The notes under the pieces: model-generated
The model's input: only the letters and a program-made list of their open reading frames with translations
What the model was told of the DNA's origin: nothing
Database searches by the model: none
Origin: Mycoplasma sp. CAG:776
GTDB lineage: Bacteria; Bacillota_I; Bacilli_A; RF39; UBA660
Direction of reading: 5' to 3'
NCBI GenBank assembly: GCA_000438195.1
Contig: FR903071.1
Span: 48,874-112,873 of the forward strand
Length of the DNA: 64,000 nucleotides
Translations under genes and position numbers: made by a program
Part shown: positions 16,788 to 26,123 of the stretch, piece after piece
How positions within the stretch are numbered: the first letter of the stretch is position 1
How the letters are laid out: every line of letters begins with the position of its first letter

Positions 16788-17036
16788 ATGAAAAAGTTAC
16801 GAATTAATACTGCTAATGGACTGGCAACATTCTTCCTAATATATGCAGCTATTAGTGTTATCGTTCATGTAGAGGGGTTAATTCAATCTAGAAAAGTTGG
16901 CATTAAAATGACTGGTAATATTTTAGGTATTATTGGTCATGCAGTTTATTTATTACTTGGTGCTTCATTTGGATGGATTACTATGATTATAGTTATTATA
17001 TCAGCTGTATTTACTTTAAAGGATAACAAATATTAA
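16788..17036 (+). CDS. Small membrane protein of unknown function
   Basis: 82 residues with a basic N-terminus (MKKLRINTANG) and three hydrophobic segments: LATFFLIYAAISVIVHV, ILGIIGHAVYLLLGASFG and ITMIIVIISAVFTL. The RBS AAAGGAG precedes ATG. It is a single rightward gene between two leftward units with a weak hairpin terminator behind. I do not recognise the family. Confidence 0.65.
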   Translation: MKKLRINTANGLATFFLIYAAISVIVHVEGLIQSRKVGIKMTGNILGIIGHAVYLLLGASFGWITMIIVIISAVFTLKDNKY

Positions 17037-17041
17037 TCTAG

Positions 17042-17064
17042 AGTGCTTATTAAACACTTTTTTA
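17042..17064 (+). terminator. Weak terminator of the 82-residue membrane protein gene
   Basis: AGTG and CACT with inner TT/AA pairs, then a run of seven T. The stem has a C-A mismatch. Confidence 0.45.
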
Positions 17065-17070
17065 TGAGAA

Positions 17071-17102
17071 AAACTCTCTTATACTTTATGATAAGAGAGT
17101 TT
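17071..17102 (-). terminator. Terminator overlapping the end of the gene at 17079
   Basis: Perfect 12-bp inverted repeat AAACTCTCTTAT / ATAAGAGAGTTT with an 8-nt loop. On the minus strand it is followed by TTTTCTC. It spans the stop codon of the leftward gene. Confidence 0.7.
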
Positions 17103-17723
17103 AATGATGTAATATAATTTTAAGATTTCTTGATTAAAGGGACTTTTTAAATCTTTTAGTATACTTTCATAAATATATTCTACATTGTCTATATTTTCCT
17201 TTTTATATTCATAATATAAATATTTTAATTTATCTATTTCCTTATTTTTATATAAATTATTCACTTCTAATAAAATTAATTTCTGGGCTTCGTCTATTTG
17301 CCTTAGTGTATTATCTGTTTTTATTTTTTCGATTATTTCATATTCTATACTTGTTTCTTTCATTCCATAAATTACTTCTAAAACATTTAATTCATCATCT
17401 AATAGTAATTTACTTCTATTAATTTCTCTTCCTTCTTGATTAAATTCTAAAGCAATTACATTCTTAGTATCTGTAAATAAGCAGGCATATTCTATTCTTT
17501 TGAAAGTCTTTTTATCACTTACTAATGTTTTATCATGAATACTTTCTAAAAATTCTGCAGTAACTTTTACATTATTACTACTTAAATCAAGGAAAGTTTT
17601 ATGTTTTACTTTTATTAGAGGAATTTTCTTTAATAATTCTAAATAATCATAGTCATTCCATTCATAGAAATCATATGCCTTATTTTCTCCCCAATTTAAT
17701 ATTATGTCGTAATAATAATTCAT
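17079..17723 (-). CDS. DUF3603-like protein
   Basis: 214 residues. The start MNYYYDIILNWGENKAYDFYEWNDYDYLELLKKIPL resembles the DUF3603 family of Bacillota, soluble proteins of unknown function that begin with a Y-D-V-x-N-F-x-Y-DFYEW pattern. The second half is a predicted helical bundle rich in Lys and Glu. AAAGGTGG lies 7 nt before the ATG, which supports this start even though it overlaps the previous gene by 44 nt. Confidence 0.65.
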   Translation of the reverse strand: MNYYYDIILNWGENKAYDFYEWNDYDYLELLKKIPLIKVKHKTFLDLSSNNVKVTAEFLESIHDKTLVSDKKTFKRIEYACLFTDTKNVIALEFNQEGREINRSKLLLDDELNVLEVIYGMKETSIEYEIIEKIKTDNTLRQIDEAQKLILLEVNNLYKNKEIDKLKYLYYEYKKENIDNVEYIYESILKDLKSPFNQEILKLYYIIKLSYHKV

Positions 17724-17922
17724 TTTTAATCCACCTTTCTAATGATACTGCAATTAAAATAATTCCTATTAAAAATAGCCATACTTCTACTCTTCTACTT
17801 ATAAAGTGAACAAATTCTATAAAACTATACCCAATTGTTAGTAAGTTTAAATAAATTATAATAAAAAATAAACCTAAACTTGTAAATATGACACCTATTA
17901 TGTAAAGTAATATTCGAAACAT
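17680..17922 (-). CDS. Small two-helix membrane protein
   Basis: 80 residues with two hydrophobic segments (about 3-30 FRILLYIIGVIFTSLGLFFIII-like, and about 48-64 VWLFLIGIILIAVSL) and a basic tail LLLRHNIKLGRK. GGGGAGTTGTT precedes the ATG. Its last 44 nt overlap the next gene in another frame, so the two are translationally linked. The family is unknown; in such pairs a membrane partner for the soluble protein is plausible. Confidence 0.6.
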   Translation of the reverse strand: MFRILLYIIGVIFTSLGLFFIIIYLNLLTIGYSFIEFVHFISRRVEVWLFLIGIILIAVSLERWIKNELLLRHNIKLGRK

Positions 17923-17989
17923 AACAACTCCCCTATAATTTTATTTCTTAAAACATGAAAATATTATATAATTAAATAGGTGATCAAAA

Positions 17990-18802
17990 ATGAATTATTT
18001 AGTTTATATTATTCTAGGTATTATTCAAGGTTTTACGGAGCCAATTCCCGTTTCTTCTAGTGGGCATATTTTTCTTTTTAAAAATATTTTTAATACCGAG
18101 ATGTTTAATGATTTAAATTTTGAGATTATCGCTAATTTTGGCTCTTTTCTGGCTATTTTATTTATATTTAGAAAAGATGTATGGGAACTTTTAACTGCTT
18201 TCTTTTCTTACATTTTTAAGAAAGAAGCAAGAGAAAAGTATAAAAAGAAATTTCGCTATTGCTTGTTTATCATTGTTTCAACTATTCCAATTGGACTTGC
18301 TGGATTTTTATTTAAGGATTTTATTGAGGAAAAGTTACAGAATATTACAATATTAGGTTTTGCTTTCTTAATCACAGCTTTTATGCTTTTACTTGTTAAA
18401 AATAAAAACGGGAAAAAAGAAGATTATGATATTACTTTAAAAGATGCTCTTATTATTGGAATATTTCAAATTATAGCATTATTCCCTGGTATTAGTAGAA
18501 GTGGGACTACTTTAGTTCTTTGTTTACTGGTTGGTATGAGTCGGAGTACTGCTTTAAAATATACTTTTATTTTATATTTTCCTATTAGTGTTGGAACAAT
18601 GATTTTAGGTGTTAAAGATATTGTGGAAGCTGGTAATCTTACAAGTGTTGCTCTACCTTATTTATGTGGATTAATAGCAGCTTTAATTGTTACATACTTT
18701 TCTTATCGTTGGCTTAGTAACATTGTTAAAAGAGGAAATCTTTGGAAATTTAGTATTTATTGTGTATGTTTAGCGATATTTATTTTTATTTATTTTCGTT
18801 AA
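17990..18802 (+). CDS. uppP: Undecaprenyl-diphosphatase UppP/BacA
   Basis: Recycles the lipid carrier of cell-wall synthesis at the membrane. The 270 residues are mostly transmembrane. The two conserved boxes are QGFTEPIPVSSSGHIFLF (about 14-31; catalytic Glu and SSSGH) and FPGISRSGTTLV (about 165-176). The usual FLPIS is PIPVS here, a small variation. GGTGATC precedes the ATG, and a terminator follows. Confidence 0.94.
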   Translation: MNYLVYIILGIIQGFTEPIPVSSSGHIFLFKNIFNTEMFNDLNFEIIANFGSFLAILFIFRKDVWELLTAFFSYIFKKEAREKYKKKFRYCLFIIVSTIPIGLAGFLFKDFIEEKLQNITILGFAFLITAFMLLLVKNKNGKKEDYDITLKDALIIGIFQIIALFPGISRSGTTLVLCLLVGMSRSTALKYTFILYFPISVGTMILGVKDIVEAGNLTSVALPYLCGLIAALIVTYFSYRWLSNIVKRGNLWKFSIYCVCLAIFIFIYFR

Positions 18803-18834
18803 AAAAGCTTCACTTTTAATGGTGAAGTTTTTTG
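18800..18834 (+). terminator. Terminator of uppP
   Basis: CTTCAC (18808-18813) pairs with GTGAAG (18822-18827). Runs of A and T flank the stem. Confidence 0.8.
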
Positions 18835-18871
18835 TTTATTTATGAATTTATAAAAAGAATTAACGTTAATG

Positions 18872-19417
18872 TTAATTCTTAAATAGTATAATATTAAATA
18901 CAAGTAATACTGCTACATTGAAAGCATAAGTAAACTGGAAGCGTTCACATTCACCAACGGAAACAATTAAATCTGAGGCACAAATGATCCATCCTTCTTT
19001 ACTTTTTGGTTTAAATTCTTTAATACTTGCTTTTTCTTTGCGATTTATAAAAGGGAAAATCTTCTTTATTAATACATGATGGAACATATGTGTTTTAATT
19101 GCCTCTGCTTCTAATTCAGTAACATTAAAATATTTTTTTGCATTATTCGCAGCGGTAACTGGATGTCTTAAATAGGAATTTTCAGGGCTATCTTTTCTTG
19201 TTCCATAAAAGAAGTCATGAAGAAGTCCTGCTCTGGATACGCTTCTTAAATCTGCTTTAAAACATCTTCCTAAACGATAACTTAATTTGGCTACTCTTAA
19301 AGAGTGTTCGTATTTACTTGTTCCATGATGTAAATCTTTTTTTGTTTCTAAAAAATGTTCATTATTTAATATATCACACACATACTCATCAAACTCGCAT
19401 TTTAAACGTTTCGTCAT
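18872..19417 (-). CDS. HD-domain phosphohydrolase with hydrophobic C-terminus
   Basis: 181 residues. The HD pattern is visible: HSLRVAKLSYRLG (His about 38), AGLLHDFFYG (His-Asp about 67-68), HPVTAANNAKK, and TEAEAIKTHMFHH-like helices ending with an Asp in CASDLIVSV. A single hydrophobic segment (about 163-178) closes the protein and may tether it to the membrane. Small HD enzymes hydrolyse nucleotides or cyclic nucleotides; the substrate is not visible. Confidence 0.78.
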   Translation of the reverse strand: MTKRLKCEFDEYVCDILNNEHFLETKKDLHHGTSKYEHSLRVAKLSYRLGRCFKADLRSVSRAGLLHDFFYGTRKDSPENSYLRHPVTAANNAKKYFNVTELEAEAIKTHMFHHVLIKKIFPFINRKEKASIKEFKPKSKEGWIICASDLIVSVGECERFQFTYAFNVAVLLVFNIILFKN

Positions 19418-19828
19418 TTCTTCAACTCCTACTTTTTATTTGCGACTATTATCATTATAGTAAATTATACTCTTTTTGTAAAGGATAAATGCTTATCTTT
19501 TTCATCTTAAACTTATTTAATCCTTTTAAAAAAGTCCTTTAAGGACTTATAAAACTTGTTATTTACAATCCCCTATTTATTGCTCATAACGGTTATAATT
19601 ATAGCATATTTTCTAATATTTGTCAAAAATGTATCTAAATGTTTACTACTTAAATATTTAAATGCAACTTTTAATTCATAAAATTTTAAACTTGCATTTA
19701 GTTTTTTAAAAAATGGCATAATTTTGTCTATATTGAAATAATTGAATTTGATAATTAGTCTCTTTTAATTCATTATAGGAATAATTATTCTTTTATTATA
19801 TAATTATTCGAAAATATAAAAATTATAA
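19418..19828. other. Intergenic region with two inverted repeats, no gene seen
   Basis: About 410 nt without a convincing ORF. AAGTCCTTTAAGGACTT (19529-19545) is a perfect palindrome flanked by A-rich sequence. Near 19660-19700, AAATGCAA and TTGCATTT frame a 30-nt AT stretch followed by TTTTTT, which would be a rightward terminator-like hairpin although no rightward gene precedes it. The remainder is AT-rich. Confidence 0.4.
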
Positions 19829-19851
19829 GAAAAAGAAGCCATTAAGCTTCC
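19829..19851 (-). terminator. Terminator of clpB
   Basis: Minus-strand GAAGC-(6)-GCTTC followed by TTTTTCTT. The stem overlaps the stop codon. Confidence 0.6.
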
Positions 19852-21950
19852 TTCAAAATTAAATTGTCATCTTTTACATCTACTATAATTGTTTCATTAT
19901 ATTTTACTTCATCGCGAATAATTTTATCTGCTAAAAGAGTCTCAATATTATGAGTAACATATCTTTTAATTGGTCTTGCACCATAGGATTCTTCATAGGA
20001 ATGTTCAATTATATAATCTTTGGCTCCTTTAGTTAATTCTAAATGTAAATTGATATTTTTAAGTCTTTCTTCGGTTTCACGAATAATTTTATCTAGAATA
20101 CCATAAACTACTTCTTTTCCTAATGATTTGAATATCACAATCTCATCAATACGATTAATGAATTCTGGTCTAAATGTCCTTTTTAAAGCTTCCATTACTT
20201 TGGTATTGCTATTTTCTTCATTATCTAAAATATATTCACTACCTAAATTTGATGTCATAATAATAATCGTATTTTTAAAATCAACTAATTTACCTGTACT
20301 ATCGGTAATTCGTCCGTCGTCTAGTATTTGAAGTAAAATATTAAAAATATCTGGATGAGCTTTTTCAATTTCGTCAAACAAAACAATACTATACGGATTA
20401 CGTCTAACTGCTTCTGTTAATTCGCCGCCTTCATCATAACCAACATATCCTGGAGGAGCTCCAAGTAATCTTGATACATTAAAAGCTTCCATATATTCCG
20501 AGCAATCTATTCTTACCATATGACGTTCGTCATCAAATAATTCATAAGCTAAAGCTTTGGCAAGTTCGGTTTTTCCTACTCCAGTTGGTCCCATAAAAAT
20601 GAATGAACCTATTGGTCGATTGGGATCTTTAATACCACTTCTTGCCCGAATAATAGCATCACTTACTACTCGTACTGCTTCATCTTGACCAATGACTCTT
20701 TTCTTTAAGTTTTCCTCTAAACTTAATAATTTTTCTTTTTCACCACTTACTAATTTTTGAACAGGTATATTCGTCCATTTAGCAACAATCCTAGCAATAT
20801 CTTCTTCTGTTACGGTATCACTTAACATTTGGGAATCAATTTTGCTACGTAAATTTTCCAGTTCTTGCTCTAAAGCAGGAATTGTTCCATGACGTAGTCT
20901 AGCAGCTGATTCTAAATCATAATTATTTTCCGCTGTTTCTAGTTTAAAACGGGCATTATCTAATTCTTCTTTTTTCTTATTAATATTATCATTAAGATTC
21001 TTTTCTTCTTCCCATTTTTTACGCATAGAAGATTCTTCTTCTTTTAATTTTTCGATTTCTTTTTCTAGTTCTTCTTTACGTTTTTTCGATAATTCGTCTT
21101 TTTCTTTTTTAATTGCTTCTCTTTCTATTTCTAAACTCATTATTTTACGTGTAAGTGTATCTAATTCTGTTGGAACAGAAGCCATTTGCATTTTTATTGT
21201 AGCACAGGCTTCATCTACTAAATCTATTGCTTTATCTGGTAAGAAGCGATCAGTTATATATCTATCACTAAGGGTTGCGGCACTAATCAAAGCATTATCT
21301 TTAATATTGACACTATGGAATAATTCAAATTTTTCTTTCAAACCACGTAAGATTGTAATTGTATCTTCTACATTTGGCTCACTTACTTGGATTTTTTGAA
21401 GTCTTCTTTCTAAAGCTCCATCTTTTTCAATATATTTGCGATATTCGTTTAGAGTTGTTGCACCAATAAGTCTAATTTCACCACGAGCTAACATTGGTTT
21501 TAACATGTTGCCAGCATCCATTGCTCCTTCTGCTCCAGCTCCAACAATCATATGAATTTCATCTATAAATAATATAATATCTCCATTTGAGTCACTAATT
21601 TCTTTTAATACTTTCTTTAAACGTTCCTCGAATTCACCACGATATTTAGCTCCTGCAATTAAAGCTCCAAGGTCTAAGGACCAAATTCTTTTACCCTTTA
21701 AGGTACTTGGAACATCTCCTTTGATAATACGAATGGCTAGTCCTTCTACTATTGCTGTTTTGCCAACACCCGGTTCTCCAATTAAAACGGGATTATTTTT
21801 TGTTTTTCTTGATAAAATACGAATAATACTACGTATTTCTTCATCTCGCCCTATTACCGGATCTACTTTATTTGCTTTTACTGCTTCGGTTATATCACGG
21901 CCATATTTTTCTAATACATTTTCGTTTTCTTCTTGCATGTTTGGATACAT
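19842..21950 (-). CDS. clpB: ClpB-type disaggregase lacking the N-terminal domain
   Basis: AAA+ chaperone that resolubilises aggregates with DnaK. In 702 residues it has NBD1 (P-loop GEPGVGKT about 59-66), a full coiled-coil M domain (about 285-400, many KE/EK heptads, [17 protein letters not shown]) and NBD2 (GPTGVGKT about 453-460, then the [20 protein letters not shown] loop). The usual 150-residue N domain is absent. No ClpP-binding IGF/L loop is seen, which with the M domain argues for ClpB rather than ClpC. A CIRCE operator precedes it. Confidence 0.92.
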   Translation of the reverse strand: MYPNMQEENENVLEKYGRDITEAVKANKVDPVIGRDEEIRSIIRILSRKTKNNPVLIGEPGVGKTAIVEGLAIRIIKGDVPSTLKGKRIWSLDLGALIAGAKYRGEFEERLKKVLKEISDSNGDIILFIDEIHMIVGAGAEGAMDAGNMLKPMLARGEIRLIGATTLNEYRKYIEKDGALERRLQKIQVSEPNVEDTITILRGLKEKFELFHSVNIKDNALISAATLSDRYITDRFLPDKAIDLVDEACATIKMQMASVPTELDTLTRKIMSLEIEREAIKKEKDELSKKRKEELEKEIEKLKEEESSMRKKWEEEKNLNDNINKKKEELDNARFKLETAENNYDLESAARLRHGTIPALEQELENLRSKIDSQMLSDTVTEEDIARIVAKWTNIPVQKLVSGEKEKLLSLEENLKKRVIGQDEAVRVVSDAIIRARSGIKDPNRPIGSFIFMGPTGVGKTELAKALAYELFDDERHMVRIDCSEYMEAFNVSRLLGAPPGYVGYDEGGELTEAVRRNPYSIVLFDEIEKAHPDIFNILLQILDDGRITDSTGKLVDFKNTIIIMTSNLGSEYILDNEENSNTKVMEALKRTFRPEFINRIDEIVIFKSLGKEVVYGILDKIIRETEERLKNINLHLELTKGAKDYIIEHSYEESYGARPIKRYVTHNIETLLADKIIRDEVKYNETIIVDVKDDNLILKEA

Positions 21951-21981
21951 ATTAACACATCCTTTCTTTTACATATATATG

Positions 21982-22023
21982 TTATAACACAAAAATTAGC
22001 ACTTGTCAAGTGTAAGTGCTAAT
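21982..22023 (-). promoter_or_regulatory. CIRCE (HrcA) operator over the clpB promoter
   Basis: TTAGCACTT-N9-AAGTGCTAA (21997-22023) is an exact inverted repeat, one base per arm away from the classical CIRCE TTAGCACTC/GAGTGCTAA. The promoter is embedded in it: leftward -35 TTGACA (22010-22005), 17-bp spacer, -10 TATAAC (21987-21982). HrcA bound here would block clpB until heat shock. Confidence 0.92.
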
Positions 22024-22085
22024 ACCTTTTTAACTTGTTTTAATAAATAATATATAAATTATAACCAATGCACTATTTAAGGTCT

Positions 22086-23306
22086 TTAAGAGTTAGAAAC
22101 TATTTTATATGGATTATTAGCTGTTCCATCTCCTTCTAATTCTACATTTTTATTTATATTAATTACTGGTTTTATATAGCCACTATTATTAGTATATCCA
22201 CTATTAATATATCCAGTACTTCCAATATTAAATAGAAAGGCTTGTGAGTTTGTTGCATTATATTGAAATGGTGTCATAGTAAAATACCAATATCCTATGT
22301 ATAAGTAATAACTATTATTAGCATTTCCATATACTCCTCCAGCTAGGACGGCTTCGTCTGCTGTAATTAATCCGATTGGATAAGTTAGTATGGCATTTCC
22401 AATATTTACACCGAATTTATCACTTTCTTTTGAACATTTAAGAGTTGGATTTTTATTGGTTACCAATCGATTGTATCCAGCATAATTTGTAGCAGTTGTT
22501 CCAATTCCACTCCCACTAGATACATCTCGATCATTGCAAAATCCAGTATCTGATATGTATTCATCATATTCCCACAAATGATTTTTATAAAAATCATTTA
22601 ATGTTTCCTCAACAGTTGAAGATGTACTCGTTCCATGTAATTCGTTTAATGTATAACGATATCCTACATATGCATTGTTATTTGTAGCATTATTATAATA
22701 TCCAGCTTTTAAATATCTATCAGTATTTTTTTCACCATTACTATGGGTACTTGTTCCGTCATAAATTATTCTGATACTTCCATCTCCATTAATTCTTATA
22801 ATTCGCCAATAATATCCGGCAAAATAGAAATAGTTATTATCAACTGCTCCTCTGTAATAGTAACTTGTACCACTGTTATCTTCAGCCATAAATATTCCTT
22901 CATTTGTAGTTGCTACTTGTTTAAAGTTTGGAATATTTTCATTTACGGTATTTTGGCTTAAAATATAATTTTTAGCTATAGTGTTATTTTTATCAAAATA
23001 TAATTTGCATTTAGTGCTATTATTTTTCATATTAGAAATATATATGACCCATTCATTATTGTCAAATATTAATTCTGCATCTTCATCACATACTGCTTTT
23101 TTAAATATATATCCATCATTTTTGCCAGGCAATTGATCAACACTATCGTATACTTTGCTGCCTTCTTCTGTCTCTACGTAAAAAGCTAGATCATTTAGAT
23201 TGTCTGTATTTTTTGTGTATAAGTGTGGTTTACTATTTGAAATGTATATAATTGTAATTGAAATTATTATTAGACATAGTATTAAAACTTGTATTTCTTT
23301 TTTCAT
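22086..23306 (-). CDS. Surface protein paralogue A with C-type-lectin-like C-terminus
   Basis: 406 residues. One N-terminal membrane anchor (about 5-24) is followed by an extracellular part. The central motif YYYRGAVDNNYFYFAGYYWR and IIRINGDGSIRIIYDG-type text (about 150-190) is shared with paralogues at 23309, 45007 and 58694, as are GLITADEAVLAGGVYG and a terminal IKPVININ. The fold resembles the C-type-lectin/sulfatase-modifying-like domains used as diversity-generating retroelement targets. This copy lacks the KYR-SIPLVNGTINY segment of the others. It starts 2 nt after paralogue B and is co-transcribed with it. A role as variable adhesin is inferred. Confidence 0.72.
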   Translation of the reverse strand: MKKEIQVLILCLIIISITIIYISNSKPHLYTKNTDNLNDLAFYVETEEGSKVYDSVDQLPGKNDGYIFKKAVCDEDAELIFDNNEWVIYISNMKNNSTKCKLYFDKNNTIAKNYILSQNTVNENIPNFKQVATTNEGIFMAEDNSGTSYYYRGAVDNNYFYFAGYYWRIIRINGDGSIRIIYDGTSTHSNGEKNTDRYLKAGYYNNATNNNAYVGYRYTLNELHGTSTSSTVEETLNDFYKNHLWEYDEYISDTGFCNDRDVSSGSGIGTTATNYAGYNRLVTNKNPTLKCSKESDKFGVNIGNAILTYPIGLITADEAVLAGGVYGNANNSYYLYIGYWYFTMTPFQYNATNSQAFLFNIGSTGYINSGYTNNSGYIKPVININKNVELEGDGTANNPYKIVSNS

Positions 23307-23308
23307 GA

Positions 23309-24574
23309 TTATTCTGCTCCTTCTATTACATATGGATTATTTGGAGTTCCTTTTCCTATTAATAAAGTTTCTCCTTTCAGATTTATAACTGGTCTTAACC
23401 ACATATTATTTGATTGAGCGGCTCCTTGTTCACTAATAGTAGAAGAGAGAAAAAACATATTTACACTACCATATTGCGTTTTTTGAGAAGGTGTCAATGT
23501 CCAATAAAAACTATTTCCGGCATATAAATAATACTTATTATTAGTCTTACCAAATACTGCTCCAGCATAAGCCGCTTCATCAGCGGTAATAAGTCCGATT
23601 GGATAAGTTAATGTTTTATTTCCTCTATTAGAAATCGTAGTAGTAAATTGAGATCCGGAAGATGGGCATTTATATGTTGGATTTTTGCTATTAACTAAAC
23701 CATCATATGCTTTAAAAGTATAATTCACACCATTGTAAGTACTATAATCTCTTCTATTGCAAAACATAGCATTATAATCTATATTATTTTCATATTGTTT
23801 CAATTCATTTTCATACCAAGTTTCTAATTCTATTAAGGCTGTAGACTTATATTCTGTTCCATAATCTTGAGAAATTCCATATTTAAATCCAGCATAATAG
23901 TAAGCACTACCACTATTATAGCTAGAACTCTTTATCATTAATTCATCATTTGTTGCATCTGTTGTTGTTCCAGAATATATTAAACGTATTGAACCATCTC
24001 CATTCACTCGAATAATTCGCCAATAGTATCCGGCAAACTTGAGCCAATTGTTGTCAACATCTCCTCTAAAATAATAACTAGTTCCATCATCATCTTCGGC
24101 AGTATATATTCCGATTGTTTTTTCCTCACATCCTGTAGAGCAACTTGTATTATTAAAATTTGGAGTTCCTTCTCCTAAAGGAAGATTAGCTATTATTTCA
24201 CTCATTGTTTTAGAAATAATTTCTTCAAAATAAATATCACACTTAGTTCCTCTTTTTTCTAAATTAATTATTTTTATTGTCCAATTATCTTCATCAAATG
24301 TTGCTGTTGCTTCATTATCACAAATTACTTTTTTTACAGTATATTTATTGTTTTTATTAGGAAATTTTTCTAATTTTTCTTCGTTAAAATAAGCTGTTAC
24401 GATGATATCTCCTGGTGAATAATTGATCGTTCCATTTACTAAAGGAATAGATTGTGTATTCCTATACTTTGCTCTTGTAAAATTTATTACTATTGCACTA
24501 ATAATCGCTATTACTACTACTCCGATTACAATATTTCTTTTTAAATGACTTTTCTTTAATGTTTGAAACTCCAT
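23309..24574 (-). CDS. Surface protein paralogue B with C-type-lectin-like C-terminus
   Basis: 421 residues from ATG 24574, chosen because AGAGGAGAAAAT lies directly upstream; the 21 codons before it lack a ribosome site. The anchor (about 14-31) is followed by ARYRNTQSIPLVNGTINY-like sequence (here AKYRNTQ), a Cys-containing domain, then SYYFRGDVDNNWLKFAGYYW and GLITADEAAYAGAVFG. The variable-type tail WTLTPSQKTQYGSVNMFF ends in WLRPVINL. It is first in the B-A operon and is divergent from the regulator at 24799. The C-terminal segment has ordinary A+T content, unlike paralogue D. Confidence 0.75.
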   Translation of the reverse strand: MEFQTLKKSHLKRNIVIGVVVIAIISAIVINFTRAKYRNTQSIPLVNGTINYSPGDIIVTAYFNEEKLEKFPNKNNKYTVKKVICDNEATATFDEDNWTIKIINLEKRGTKCDIYFEEIISKTMSEIIANLPLGEGTPNFNNTSCSTGCEEKTIGIYTAEDDDGTSYYFRGDVDNNWLKFAGYYWRIIRVNGDGSIRLIYSGTTTDATNDELMIKSSSYNSGSAYYYAGFKYGISQDYGTEYKSTALIELETWYENELKQYENNIDYNAMFCNRRDYSTYNGVNYTFKAYDGLVNSKNPTYKCPSSGSQFTTTISNRGNKTLTYPIGLITADEAAYAGAVFGKTNNKYYLYAGNSFYWTLTPSQKTQYGSVNMFFLSSTISEQGAAQSNNMWLRPVINLKGETLLIGKGTPNNPYVIEGAE

Positions 24575-24629
24575 ATTTTCTCCTCTTTTCTTAAGCATAT
24601 TATCATAATTTATTTTCTTTTTCATTCCT

Positions 24630-24650
24630 TTCGACAAAGATTGTCAAAAG
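24630..24650. promoter_or_regulatory. Palindrome between surface genes and divergent XRE regulator
   Basis: GACA-AAGAT-TGTC (24633-24645) is a perfect inverted repeat in the divergent intergenic region. It is a likely operator of the neighbouring XRE protein. Confidence 0.5.
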
Positions 24651-24798
24651 TTCTCTATATTTAATTTGTTTCTAGTTTAATCTATTTATAATATACATTA
24701 TCATTGAAAATTAGTCAATATTTTTGTGATTATTTAGGTCAATTGTTAATATTAAAAAAGATAATATGAAACAATTATATTGAAAAGAGTGATTAGGT

Positions 24799-25320
24799 AT
24801 GGGAAGTAAAATAATTCTTGATGAAAGAATAAGATTTATTAGAGAGAGAATTGGATATACACAATTAGAAGTAGCCCAGGTTTTAAATATTTCTCGAAGT
24901 TTAGTTAATAACTGGGAACATGGTTTTGTTAATATTTCTCTTAAACAACTTATTAAACTCGCTTCATTTTATCAGGTTCCTATTGATTATTTACTAGGTA
25001 TTATTGATGAGATAGACTCTAACCATTATTATTATATAAATACAATGGATTTAAAAAGTATTGGCTTAAAATTAAAAGATATAAGAAAAAAGGCAAACTT
25101 AACTCAAGAGAAATTTGCTAAAAAGATCGATACTAAAAGAAGTAGTATTAGTTATTATGAAATCGGAAAAATGATGATTAGTACTGCTGATTTAAAACAA
25201 ATTTGCGAAACTTTTGGAGTTAGTGCTGATTATGTTGTTGGAAATACTGATATTAATATTAAAAGAGAGAAAAAAATCAAAATTAAAACAAAAGAAATTA
25301 AAGAAAAAATAGGTATTTAA
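24799..25320 (+). CDS. Double-XRE (two HTH domains) transcriptional regulator
   Basis: 173 residues with two Cro/CI-type HTH domains in tandem. The first (about 8-66) is IRFIRERIGYTQLEVAQVLN...PIDYLLG. The second (about 90-148) is LKDIRKKANLTQEKFAKKID...SADYVVGNTD. Each ends in the same x-DY-x-x-G motif. A lysine-rich tail follows. Paralogues at 46465 and 60214 also sit divergently beside a surface protein gene, so this is a dedicated regulator of the family. Tandem HTHs in one chain could bind both halves of a palindrome as a monomer. The RBS is AGTGATTAGGT before ATG. Confidence 0.85.
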   Translation: MGSKIILDERIRFIRERIGYTQLEVAQVLNISRSLVNNWEHGFVNISLKQLIKLASFYQVPIDYLLGIIDEIDSNHYYYINTMDLKSIGLKLKDIRKKANLTQEKFAKKIDTKRSSISYYEIGKMMISTADLKQICETFGVSADYVVGNTDINIKREKKIKIKTKEIKEKIGI

Positions 25321-25350
25321 AAAAAGCTTTCTCATTTGAAAGCTTATTTT
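25321..25350. terminator. Bidirectional terminator between XRE gene and deoD
   Basis: AAGCTTTC / GAAAGCTT (25324-25331, 25338-25345), preceded by A and followed by T-rich sequence. It serves the convergent genes on both sides. Confidence 0.75.
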
Positions 25351-26069
25351 ATTATAGATTCTAATCCAAGTCTAATCATATCATTTAATTTGGTTTGTCT
25401 TTCTTCTGGGCTTAATACAACGTCTGAATATTTAGAATCTGATACTGTCATTAAGGTTGTTGCTTCTACATTCATAGTATTGGCAACATGACATACACCA
25501 AATCCTTCCATTTCTTCTCCAAGAATTTCATATTCTTTAGGAATACGCTCTAGAACTCTATCATAATCAATATATGGGCCAAAAACATCCATGGTTGTAG
25601 TCATACCATAATGTAAATTAATATTTAATTCTCTAGCAGTACTTAAAATAACTTTATTTAGATTTTCATTTGCCTCTACTACATTTCCTACATAATTATT
25701 ATATGTATAAGCAAAATTAGATTCTGAATAAATTTCTTTTGTAAGAATAACATCACCAACATCTGCTTTAGCACTTACGGCTCCGCATGTACCAATTCTA
25801 ATTATTTTTTTTACATGAAAGAAATGAATTAATTCAAATACATAAATACTAGCACTAGGCATGCCCATTCCATGAGCCATTACAGTAATTTTTTTCCCTT
25901 TATATGTTCCTGTATATCCTGACATATTTCTTATGTTTGTAACTAGTTTCGCATTTTCTAGAAAATTATCTGCTATATATTTAGCCCTTAATGGGTCTCC
26001 TGGCATTAATACTAATTCTCCAATATCTGCTTTTGCTTCAATATGAATTGGTTCTTCTCCAATAAACAT
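25344..26069 (-). CDS. deoD: Purine nucleoside phosphorylase, DeoD type
   Basis: Cleaves purine (deoxy)nucleosides with phosphate to give the base and (deoxy)ribose-1-phosphate. 241 residues of the hexameric NP-I family: MPGDPLRAKYIA, GHGMGMPSASIYVFEL-like (here AHGMGMPS), RIGTCGAVS, EMEGFGVCHVA (nucleoside contact) and SDSKYSDVVLSPEERQ with the catalytic Asp. The length is normal. Confidence 0.96.
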   Translation of the reverse strand: MFIGEEPIHIEAKADIGELVLMPGDPLRAKYIADNFLENAKLVTNIRNMSGYTGTYKGKKITVMAHGMGMPSASIYVFELIHFFHVKKIIRIGTCGAVSAKADVGDVILTKEIYSESNFAYTYNNYVGNVVEANENLNKVILSTARELNINLHYGMTTTMDVFGPYIDYDRVLERIPKEYEILGEEMEGFGVCHVANTMNVEATTLMTVSDSKYSDVVLSPEERQTKLNDMIRLGLESIIK

Positions 26070-26123
26070 AACATCACCTATTATAATATTATCATATCTT
26101 GAGAAAAAAATTAATTCCTAAAA

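Noticed and set aside
19418..19828. A riboswitch or T-box in the long gap before clpB's terminator
   Set aside because: No antiterminator pairing or T-box motif is seen, and no gene starts rightward or leftward directly after the hairpins.
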